DNA from: an uncultured beta proteobacterium
GTDB taxonomy: Bacteria; Pseudomonadota; Gammaproteobacteria; Burkholderiales; Rhodocyclaceae
NCBI GenBank assembly: GCA_903953145.1
Contig: CAJBIL010000148.1
Location: 1-10,261 of the forward strand
Direction of reading: 5' to 3'
Length of the DNA stretch: 10,261 nucleotides
The position numbers and the translations under genes were made by a program. The stretch's first letter is position 1. Each line of letters opens with the position of its first letter. Shown here one piece after another: positions 1-6,247 of the stretch. Below the pieces are notes generated by a model. The model saw only the letters and a list, made by a program, of their open reading frames with translations, was not told the origin of the DNA and did not search any database.

Positions 1-1062
1 CACGGCTTTGTTCAATGTGGCAAGAACACGCCGTGCCATGTCATCAAGACTGACCACTTCTTCGACACCGCCAACCAGCGCGGCTTCCCGGGGCATTCCA
101 TAGACAACGCAACTGGCCTCATCCTGCCCGAAGGTGCGGGCACCGGCCTGACGCATGCGCAAAAGTCCCTGTGCGCCATCCTTGCCCATGCCGGTCAAGA
201 TCACGCCAAGCGCATTGCGCCCGACAAGTTCGGCTGCCGAATCGAACAGGACATCGGCTGAAGGCCGGTGACGATTGACTGGTGGTGTTTTCAGCAATTC
301 AGTGACGTAACCGTTGGCGGTGCGCTTGATTTGCAAATGGGAGTGACCGGGTGCGATATAAACCATCCCGGTCTCGATGCGCTCGCCGCCTTGTGCCTCA
401 ATCACGTGCGGAGGACAAAGGGTATTGAGTCGCGCGGCAAATGAGGCGGTGAAAGTTTCCGGCATGTGCTGCACGATCAGAATCGGTGCGCAATCGGCGG
501 GGATACCCAGCAGGAAACTCTTGATCGCCTCGGTACCGCCGGTTGATGCACCGAGGAAAATAATCTTGCCGCCAGCCGTCACGGGGCGCGCCGGACCACG
601 CGGGGCGGCGGCTTCCTGTTTGGGCGCGACCGCTGCGGCAGTCACCGGCGCCGGGCGACGCAAACGGGCGCCATGCGCGGCACGGATTTTGTCGAGTAAC
701 TCCTGTGCGTAATCGTCAGTGCTGTTGGCGCTGTCCATTCTCGGCTTGCCGATGAAGTCGACTGCGCCAAGCTCCAGCGCCCGCAGCGTGGTATCAGAAC
801 CGGACTCAGTGAATGACGAGACCATCACCACCGGCATCGGGCGCAGACGCATCAAGCGTTCGAGAAACTCGATGCCATCCATTTTCGGCATCTGCACATC
901 AAGCGTCAGCACGTCGGGGTTCAGCGTTTTGATCATCTCGCGTGCCATCAGCGCATCCGGCGCCGAGCCAACGGCCTCGATATCCGGCGCACTGTTGATC
1001 AGCTCAACGAGCAATTTACGCATTACCGCAGAATCGTCAATTACAAGCACTTTTATAGACAT
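1..1062 (-). CDS. cheB: CheB, chemotaxis response regulator protein-glutamate methylesterase (C-terminal end at or just past the window edge)
   Basis: Cytoplasmic adaptation enzyme that hydrolyses receptor glutamyl methyl esters, and in many species deamidates receptor glutamines, once CheA has phosphorylated its receiver domain. The frame from the ATG at 1062 stays open for 354 codons to base 1. Family members are about 350 residues, so only the last few residues and the stop are missing. Seen directly: an N-terminal receiver domain (about 1-120) with the acidic pair D9/D10, phospho-acceptor D55 in TLDVQMPKMDG, and the conserved lysine in FIGKP. A variable Ala/Pro-rich linker follows (about 135-160), then the methylesterase domain with catalytic S173 (GASTGGTEA), H199 (QHMPE) and D295 (TGMGKDG). 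These three sit at a constant +9 from E. coli S164/H190/D286, so the enzyme should be active. It lies 51 bp after cheD with only a weak GGA-type ribosome site, consistent with being the last shown gene of a cheR-cheD-cheB operon. Confidence 0.97.
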   Translation of the reverse strand, partial: MSIKVLVIDDSAVMRKLLVELINSAPDIEAVGSAPDALMAREMIKTLNPDVLTLDVQMPKMDGIEFLERLMRLRPMPVVMVSSFTESGSDTTLRALELGAVDFIGKPRMDSANSTDDYAQELLDKIRAAHGARLRRPAPVTAAAVAPKQEAAAPRGPARPVTAGGKIIFLGASTGGTEAIKSFLLGIPADCAPILIVQHMPETFTASFAARLNTLCPPHVIEAQGGERIETGMVYIAPGHSHLQIKRTANGYVTELLKTPPVNRHRPSADVLFDSAAELVGRNALGVILTGMGKDGAQGLLRMRQAGARTFGQDEASCVVYGMPREAALVGGVEEVVSLDDMARRVLATLNKAV

Positions 1063-1113
1063 GAATCGAATCCGGACAAATTAAAAATAACAGGAAGTCT
1101 CGTTGCAAAAATT

Positions 1114-1806
1114 TCAGGTAAACAGCTCGATATCGCCGTCGACTTTGGTTTCCGCCAGATGGCTGCGATAGGCCTTTTCGCGTGAAAACAGCGTGTCGTT
1201 GTGAACGCGGTGCAACTTGCGCACCAGCACGCGGCCCGTCTGCGGGAAGTAATAAACCTTACGCGGATACGAATCCAGCAAATCCTTGGCAACAATCGGG
1301 ATTTTCTCGGTTTTCAGATAACTGAGAACAAACTCGGCATTGCGCGTCCCTACGTTGCTGCTGACCAGGCTTTCGAGCACCGCACCGCCGCCAAATACCT
1401 TGGCTTCCAGCCGGTTACGACGGGCGCCCAGCTTCTGCAAGTGGTTGATCAATACCTCCATGGCGAAGGTGCCGTAACGTGCTGACGTGCTGACGACTTC
1501 GCCGCCGGCTTCTTCCGGCAACATGAAGTGGTTCATCCCGCCAACACCGGAGTCGACGTCGCGCACACAGGCGGTAACGCATGAGCCGAGCACGGTCACC
1601 ATCACCATATCGCGGCGCGTGACATAGTATTCACCCGGCAACACTTTGACGGCATTGGCCTCGAAGTGCTTGTCGAAATAGAGATTGGTGGCCAGATGCT
1701 CAACCACGCCGTGCTCATTGGCGTGCTCAGCGGCATGATCTGCCTGCGCCGCTTTCTTTGAGGCACTGGCGCCACTCCAGCTAGCGTTTCGGTCGGGCGA
1801 GTTCAT
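1114..1806 (-). CDS. cheD: CheD, chemoreceptor glutamine deamidase
   Basis: Converts specific receptor glutamines to glutamates, creating methylation sites for CheR and tuning receptor activity. The 230-residue protein has the CheD signature: the nucleophile C76 in LGSC and H93 in GGMNHFMLP. They are 17 residues apart, the same spacing as C27/H44 in Thermotoga CheD. A threonine (T71) sits just before the Cys, about where the third catalytic residue is expected. The chosen start is the ATG at 1806, which overlaps the end of cheR by 26 bp and has AAGGG 11 nt upstream. An in-frame ATG further up (1872) would add 22 Arg-rich residues that are a read-through of the cheR frame, so I rejected it. 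A GTG at about 1707 is another possible start. Residues 1-45 form a His/Ala-rich extension not found in the short Thermotoga/Bacillus forms. No cheC partner gene is visible. Sits between cheR and cheB in an apparent operon. Confidence 0.95.
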   Translation of the reverse strand: MNSPDRNASWSGASASKKAAQADHAAEHANEHGVVEHLATNLYFDKHFEANAVKVLPGEYYVTRRDMVMVTVLGSCVTACVRDVDSGVGGMNHFMLPEEAGGEVVSTSARYGTFAMEVLINHLQKLGARRNRLEAKVFGGGAVLESLVSSNVGTRNAEFVLSYLKTEKIPIVAKDLLDSYPRKVYYFPQTGRVLVRKLHRVHNDTLFSREKAYRSHLAETKVDGDIELFT

Positions 1807-2671
1807 AGACCGTTTTGCCCTTCGAGCGGAACAGATCCGCCGCGTGCAGGAAGCTCTCCGAGTGGCCGGCAAACATCAAGCCGTGTTCAGCCATCAGCGG
1901 CGCAAAGCGCGATAGGATTTTGTACTGGGTCGGTTTGTCAAAATAAATCATCACGTTGCGGCAAAAGAGCACATCCAGCGGGCCACGAATCGGCCAGTTG
2001 GGCTCCAGCAGGTTCAGGCGCTGGAACGTCACCAGTCGGCGTAATTCCGGGCGCACGCAAACGAAGCCCTCCTGCGAGCCGGAACCTTTGAGGAAAAACC
2101 GCTTCATGCGCTCAGGAGAAATCTTTTCGACGCGATCAATCGGATAAACGCCTTTTTCAGCGGTTGCCAGCACATTGGTGTCGAGGTCAGAGCACATGAT
2201 CGTCACTGGCACGCTGAAGCTGTTGAATGCCTCGACCACCGTCATCGCAATGCTGTAAGGCTCCTCGCCAGTGGACGCAGCAGAGCACCAGATCTTGATC
2301 GGCGCATTGCCCGGCAGGCTTTTGAGAAACTGCGCCAGAATGGGGAAATGATGCGGCTCGCGGAAAAACGAGGTGAGGTTGGTGGTCAGTGAATTGACGA
2401 ATTTTTCCCATTCATCTTTGTCGCCTTTTTCGAGCAAGGCCAGATATTCGGCAAAGCTGTTCAGCCCGGTTGCCCGCAAGCGTCTGGCCAGGCGGCTATA
2501 GACCATATCCTGCTTCACTTCGGAGAGTGAAATCCCGGCGTGCTGGTAAATCAGCTTGCGCACCCGCTCGAAATCAGCCGAGGAAAAAACGAACTCGCGA
2601 TCACGCGGCTCACGCGGCGCCAGCGCCGCCTGTGAAGACGAGGTTCCGAAAGCGCGCTTTGGCTCAATCAT
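1781..2671 (-). CDS. cheR: CheR, chemotaxis protein-glutamate O-methyltransferase
   Basis: Transfers methyl groups from S-adenosylmethionine to glutamates in the receptor methylation helices. The 296 residues show the two-domain CheR layout. The N-terminal helical domain (about 28-85) precedes the conserved TNLTSFFRE segment (97-105), whose R104 corresponds to the substrate-site Arg of Salmonella CheR. The SAM-binding fold then carries AASTGEEPYS (131-140), SDLDTNVL (161-168) and the FCRNVMIYF motif (236-244). The beta-subdomain around 192-205 (FFLKGSGSQEGFV) aligns without a gap to Salmonella CheR, as expected for a pentapeptide-dependent enzyme. That fits the W-x-x-F ends of all three receptors encoded upstream. 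The start at 2671 gives an ordinary N-terminus, although its ribosome site is weak (GAGA). It lies 57 bp after mcp1 with no terminator between them, so cotranscription with mcp1 is likely. The final codons overlap cheD. Confidence 0.97.
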   Translation of the reverse strand: MIEPKRAFGTSSSQAALAPREPRDREFVFSSADFERVRKLIYQHAGISLSEVKQDMVYSRLARRLRATGLNSFAEYLALLEKGDKDEWEKFVNSLTTNLTSFFREPHHFPILAQFLKSLPGNAPIKIWCSAASTGEEPYSIAMTVVEAFNSFSVPVTIMCSDLDTNVLATAEKGVYPIDRVEKISPERMKRFFLKGSGSQEGFVCVRPELRRLVTFQRLNLLEPNWPIRGPLDVLFCRNVMIYFDKPTQYKILSRFAPLMAEHGLMFAGHSESFLHAADLFRSKGKTVYELARPKR

Positions 2672-2728
2672 GATTCTGTCTCGATTCCTGATGCTGAAAA
2701 TTGTGCGACGTAAGGTGGCATGATGACA

Positions 2729-5700
2729 TCAAAACTCATGCCATTCATCGTCCAGTGATGCAGCAAGTTTTGGCGGCGACTTCTGCCCCGGGCGCTGGGC
2801 GGCAGGGCGACTAACGGACTCAAGCGCTGCCGCCGGCTGCGTGCGCCGCGTTGCGACGACCATTTGCTTACCTCCGCCAGCACTACCCAAATCAAAAACC
2901 GAGACCGACTGCGCCAATGCTTGTGCCTGCTCTTCGAGGCTCTCGGCGGCGGCAGCTGCTTCTTCGACCAGCGCGGCATTCTGCTGCGTGACCTCATCCA
3001 TCTGGCTGACGGCCAGGCCAACCTGTTCAATCCCCGTGCTCTGCTCTCGGCTGGCTTCGGCGATGTCGGCCATGATCCGCGCCACATTCTTGATACTGCT
3101 GACCAGCTCTTCCATCGTGCGGCCAGCCTGATCGACCAGTTTGTTACCGGTTTCGACTTTCTCGACGGAGTCGGAAATCAACCCCTTGATCTCGCGTGCG
3201 GCGGCTGCACTGCGCTGCGCCAGGCTTCGCACTTCGGTCGCCACCACGGCAAAGCCACGCCCTTGCTCGCCGGCACGCGCAGCTTCAACGGCAGCATTCA
3301 AAGCCAGAATATTGGTCTGGAAGGCGATGCCGTCGATGACGCTGATAATGTCCGAAATCTTGCTACTCGACTGGTGAATGGCGCTCATCGTGCCGACCAC
3401 CTGACCGACCACCGCACCGGCTTTTTCCGCCACCTGCTGGGCGTTACCAGCCAGCTGGTTGGCATGCCGGGCGTTATCGGCATTCTGCTTTACCGTACCG
3501 GTCAGCTGCTCCATGCTCGACGCGGTTTCTTCGAGACTGCTGGCCTGCTCTTCGGTCCGCGCCGACAGATCCTGGTTACCGCTGGCGATTTCCTTGGCGG
3601 CCGTGTTAATCGCATCGGTCGCGTCCTGGATCTGCCCGATCACTTCGCGCAAGCGGGCAATGGTGCCGTTGGTATTGTCTTTCAGGCGACCGAAAAGTCC
3701 CTGGTAATCGGCTTCAATGGTGTGCGTCAGATCGCCCTGAGCCACTTTGGTCAGCACGCCGGCCACATCTTCGAGGCCTGATGAAGTGACTTCCGACAGG
3801 CGATTCATGCCTTCGGCCAGTTGTTTGAAGAAGCCTTCCTTGCCCGCCAGGCTCAAGCGATGCTCGAAATCGCCCCGGCTTGCTGCGCTGACGATATCGG
3901 ACACTTCGCGCTCGACGGCCAACTCGTCGGTACGATCCTGCCACTCGCCAACTGAGCCGAGGCGTTCGCCCTGGGTGCTGAAGACCGGGCTGGTCACCAC
4001 GCGGTAGGTGCGCCCGCCGATCACCATTTCAGTGGTTACGGTTTGTGATAACGCGGCCAGACGCTGCAAGGCTGCCGTCGGGTCAGCGTAGAGATTGCCA
4101 ATACTGCTGCCAACAAAGGTTTCGACCGAGAACGCCGGATTCTGCGCTTTTAGCTGCGGTTCGATGCGGCGCAGGGTTTCAGTCAGCGCGTTATTCAGAT
4201 AAATGACCGTGCCATCAACCGCTGCAATACGCACCGGCGTGCCAACGCAATCAAGGGCCATTTTGATGCGCGACATTTCATCGGCTTGCCGCTTGGCCTC
4301 GCTCACTTCAAAGCCCATGCGCGTCTGCATGGCTTGCAAACCTTGCATGACCTTGCCGATTTCATCATTTTTGACAACGTCGATGCGCGTCGTGAAATCA
4401 CCCCCGGAAATTGTGCGGAAGGCCCTCAATGCCACCTGCAACGGCGCGTTAATCACCCTTCGCACCAGCAGATACAGCGTGGCGATCAGAATCAGGATGA
4501 TCACCAGCGAGGCAAGCGCCAGCGCTTGCCGCAAATCGCGGGCCAGCGCCTCGAATTCGTCAACGTAGGTGCCGCCGCCAATGATCCAGTCCCAGGTCGC
4601 GAACTGGTCATAGGCGACGATTTTTTCACGCGCGGCTGTATCGCCCAATTCCTTGTTTAACCAGGGGTAACGAATCACACCCTGCTTTTTGTCGAGCATT
4701 TCCTTGATAAACTCGCGGCCGTTGGCATCTTTGGCGGCGAGAATATTCTCGCCCTCCTTGGCCGGATGCACGATCAGCGTGCCAAAGGTCTTGCCCGGCG
4801 TGGCGTCCAGCACATAGAAATAACCCGTCGTACCCGCCTTGACAGCACGAATCTGTGTCTTGAGCGCCGCCATCTCGCCGGTGATATCCAGGCCAATGAA
4901 ACTGGCCCCAATCACCTGCCCTTCCTTGCTCTTGATCGGCGTGTAGCTGGTATAAAAATCCTTGCCGAACAGGGTAGCCTTGCCGACATAGCGCTCGCCG
5001 GCCAGCAGACGGGCATGCGCAGGGTGCGCCTTGTTCAGTGGCGTGCCAACTGCGCGCTCACCGTTTTCCTTCTTGACCGAGGTGGCAACGCGGATCAACT
5101 CGCCGCCCTTGCGCACGAACAGGGTTGCCACCGCGCCCGTGGTGGCGGTAAAACGATCGACCTCAACAGTGCGCTGATTGATCGCCAGCGCGCCGCTTTT
5201 CAGCGTCGGCAACTCGCTGTCGGCAGATTCGACGGTAAATGGATCGACAAAATAGCCAGTGAAGATGTCGTTCAGCCGCGACGACTCCTTGTTCAGCGCG
5301 TTGGCACGCACATCAACCATGCCGCGAATCAATTGCAGCTTGTCGTTCAGCCCCTGCAAGCCTTCTTTTTCCGAAACGCTGGCCGTGTAGCTGCCAAGCA
5401 CCACGGCAACGCCCGCCATCACGCCAACGAACAGCCCGGCGCAACTCAGGATCAACTTGCGCGATAGCGACATATTGCCGATGGCACGCCCGGCCTTGCC
5501 AAAGAGACCGGTCGATACCGCCCGCCCGTTATCAATGGCCAAGCCGCTGGCTTTCCCTTCGCGGAACAGGCGATAGGCTGCCTCATGCGCGTCAACATTG
5601 GCGCGCGAAGGCTTGCGGCGCAACGACATATAGCCGGTTACCTCGCCATCCTTCCAGATCGGCGTAGCGTTGGTTTCAACCCAGTAATGATCGCCGTTCT

Positions 5701-5962
5701 TGCAACGGTTTTTGACAAAGCCGCACCACGGCCGCTCGGCTTTCAGGGTATTCCAGAGATCGGCGTAGGCTTCAACGGGCATGTCCGGGTGGCGCACGAT
5801 ATTGTGCGGCTCGCCAATCAGCTCCGCCTCGGAAAACCCGCTGACTTCAAGGAAGTCCTTATTGACGAAAGTAATCTGGCCCTTGAGATTGGTCGTCGAG
5901 ACGATCATCACGTCGTCGCGCAGGACGACTTCGACATTCGTTACCGGCAGATTATTGCGCAT
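2729..5962 (-). CDS. Methyl-accepting chemotaxis protein 1: Aer-like PAS + periplasmic Cache + HAMP + PAS + signalling domain
   Basis: Membrane chemoreceptor of 1077 residues that should control CheA through CheW. Domains in order: an N-terminal cytoplasmic PAS (1-118) that keeps N34, H53, R57, H58, D60, W79 and N85 at the same residue numbers as E. coli Aer, whose PAS binds FAD; membrane helix 1 (about 169-191); a periplasmic sensor (about 195-475) resembling Cache_3-Cache_2 (VRKGGELIRVATS, AVGTPLNKAHPA, GTTGYFYVLDA); membrane helix 2 (about 482-500); HAMP (about 501-555); a second PAS-like domain (about 569-680); a HAMP-like stretch (about 684-780); and the MCP hairpin (about 786-1023) with tip IDGIAFQTNILALNAAVEAA. 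The methylation region includes TEEQASSLEETASS (803-816). A Pro/Ala-rich linker leads to the C-terminal EWHEF, a CheR/CheB docking pentapeptide. The ligand is unknown. Most Aer proteins lack a periplasmic sensor, so two inputs are likely. ATG at 5962 has only a weak purine-rich ribosome site. Confidence 0.95.
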   Translation of the reverse strand: MRNNLPVTNVEVVLRDDVMIVSTTNLKGQITFVNKDFLEVSGFSEAELIGEPHNIVRHPDMPVEAYADLWNTLKAERPWCGFVKNRCKNGDHYWVETNATPIWKDGEVTGYMSLRRKPSRANVDAHEAAYRLFREGKASGLAIDNGRAVSTGLFGKAGRAIGNMSLSRKLILSCAGLFVGVMAGVAVVLGSYTASVSEKEGLQGLNDKLQLIRGMVDVRANALNKESSRLNDIFTGYFVDPFTVESADSELPTLKSGALAINQRTVEVDRFTATTGAVATLFVRKGGELIRVATSVKKENGERAVGTPLNKAHPAHARLLAGERYVGKATLFGKDFYTSYTPIKSKEGQVIGASFIGLDITGEMAALKTQIRAVKAGTTGYFYVLDATPGKTFGTLIVHPAKEGENILAAKDANGREFIKEMLDKKQGVIRYPWLNKELGDTAAREKIVAYDQFATWDWIIGGGTYVDEFEALARDLRQALALASLVIILILIATLYLLVRRVINAPLQVALRAFRTISGGDFTTRIDVVKNDEIGKVMQGLQAMQTRMGFEVSEAKRQADEMSRIKMALDCVGTPVRIAAVDGTVIYLNNALTETLRRIEPQLKAQNPAFSVETFVGSSIGNLYADPTAALQRLAALSQTVTTEMVIGGRTYRVVTSPVFSTQGERLGSVGEWQDRTDELAVEREVSDIVSAASRGDFEHRLSLAGKEGFFKQLAEGMNRLSEVTSSGLEDVAGVLTKVAQGDLTHTIEADYQGLFGRLKDNTNGTIARLREVIGQIQDATDAINTAAKEIASGNQDLSARTEEQASSLEETASSMEQLTGTVKQNADNARHANQLAGNAQQVAEKAGAVVGQVVGTMSAIHQSSSKISDIISVIDGIAFQTNILALNAAVEAARAGEQGRGFAVVATEVRSLAQRSAAAAREIKGLISDSVEKVETGNKLVDQAGRTMEELVSSIKNVARIMADIAEASREQSTGIEQVGLAVSQMDEVTQQNAALVEEAAAAAESLEEQAQALAQSVSVFDLGSAGGGKQMVVATRRTQPAAALESVSRPAAQRPGQKSPPKLAASLDDEWHEF
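3182..3226. repeat. 45-bp identical segment shared by mcp1 and mcp2 (copy 1)
   Basis: Bases 3182-3226 are identical to 6713-6757. They lie in the part of the signalling hairpin that encodes SLAQRSAAAAREIKG. The surrounding few hundred bases are also very similar, including at wobble positions, whereas mcp3 differs at several synonymous sites in the same stretch. This indicates recent duplication or gene conversion between mcp1 and mcp2. Confidence 0.8.
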
Positions 5963-5995
5963 ATCTCTTTCTCGGGAGCAAAGACATTAAATGGG

Positions 5996-6045
5996 AGAGC
6001 ATCGCTGCAACCCGCATGGATAGGCGATCTAGCTCACGATGCTCT
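5996..6045 (-). promoter_or_regulatory. 9-bp inverted repeat in the mcp1 leader, conflicts with the larger stem
   Basis: AGAGCATCG (5996-6004) is the exact reverse complement of CGATGCTCT (6037-6045), with 32 nt between. Its upstream arm on the mcp1 transcript begins directly after the 6046-6072 hairpin, with no base between. Its loop contains both downstream arms of the nested inverted repeat (6009-6015 and 6023-6031). The two structures therefore exclude each other or form a pseudoknot. The stem ends 33 nt before the mcp1 ATG. A regulatory role is inference. Confidence 0.4.
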
Positions 6046-6109
6046 GGAGCGTGGCGTATTTGCTCACGCTCCGGGCAGGCCGGCTGTAGATCGCCAGTTG
6101 GCGCGGGTT
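6009..6109 (-). repeat. Nested inverted repeat enclosing a hairpin (candidate structured mcp1 leader)
   Basis: Two perfect stems nest: AACCCGC (6009-6015) with GCGGGTT (6103-6109), and GGCGATCTA (6023-6031) with TAGATCGCC (6087-6095). They are separated by 7 nt on each side, so the internal loop is symmetric. Inside lies a hairpin, GGAGCGTG (6046-6053) with CACGCTCC (6065-6072), loop 11 nt. A G-C pair at 6007/6111 extends the outer stem past one mismatch. The pairings were read directly. Whether this is an RNA switch, a protein-binding DNA site or a decayed small mobile element cannot be told from one sequence. Confidence 0.45.
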
Positions 6110-6125
6110 ACAAGGCAGGTCGTGC

Positions 6126-6183
6126 GTAGGTCGGGTTTTAACCCGACCTCCTCTAAGGATTGTCGGGCTGAAGCCCGGCCTAC
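6126..6183. repeat. Inverted pair of GTAG-footed palindromes (REP/BIME-like element)
   Basis: The unit starts with GTAG (6126-6129) and ends with CTAC (6180-6183). Palindrome one (6129-6148) pairs GGTCGGGTT with AACCCGACC around a TT centre. Palindrome two (6162-6179) pairs GTCGGGCT with AGCCCGGC around GA, with one G-T wobble. A 13-nt spacer separates them. A GTAG foot beside an imperfect GC-rich palindrome, arranged as an inverted pair, is the classic layout of bacterial REP sequences mobilised by RAYT (TnpA-REP) transposases. No transposase gene is in the window. If transcribed, either half can form a stable hairpin that could shield or separate the mcp2 and mcp1 parts of the message. Confidence 0.7.
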
Positions 6184-6226
6184 CCGGTGGCGCGATTTCA
6201 TCATCAGGGGTGACGCCTTTCGCAAT

Positions 6227-6242
6227 AATCGTTGGAACGATT
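6227..6242. repeat. 16-bp palindrome just after the mcp2 stop codon
   Basis: AATCGTT-GG-AACGATT is perfectly symmetric outside its 2-nt centre and begins 6 bp beyond the mcp2 stop. It is AT-rich and is not followed by a T-run on the minus strand, so it is a poor terminator. It might be an operator-like site or an RNA 3'-end hairpin. The function is unknown. Confidence 0.35.
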
Positions 6243-6247
6243 CAGGC

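Larger units (their letters stand above)
5963..6247. other. Structured 285-bp intergenic region between mcp2 and mcp1
   Basis: No gene fits here. The longest open frames crossing it on the plus strand are antisense shadows of mcp1 and mcp2. Read on the minus strand it would be the 3' end of mcp2 and the 5' leader of mcp1. It contains a 16-bp palindrome (6227-6242), a pair of inverted GTAG-footed palindromes (6126-6183), a nested inverted repeat (6009-6109) and a competing stem (5996-6045), each listed separately. I found no convincing sigma-70 or sigma-28 promoter and no hairpin followed by a T-run on the minus strand, so neither a terminator for mcp2 nor a promoter for mcp1 is proven. Confidence 0.8.

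Noticed and set aside
1807..1872. Longer CheD start at 1872
   Set aside because: The added residues are Arg/Ser-rich nonsense from the cheR coding frame. The ATG at 1806 has a ribosome site and gives a sensible protein.
2672..2728. Terminator or promoter between mcp1 and cheR
   Set aside because: No stem with a T-run and no promoter-like pair in these 57 bp. Cotranscription is the simpler reading.
2864..3781. Plus-strand open frame of 305 codons opposite mcp1
   Set aside because: Same antisense pattern. A similar shadow occurs opposite mcp2 (6905-7582), which is explained by homology of the real genes.
5963..6125. Flagellar sigma-28 promoter for mcp1
   Set aside because: TCGCCTATC near 6020 only loosely resembles the -10, and no matching -35 lies at the right distance.
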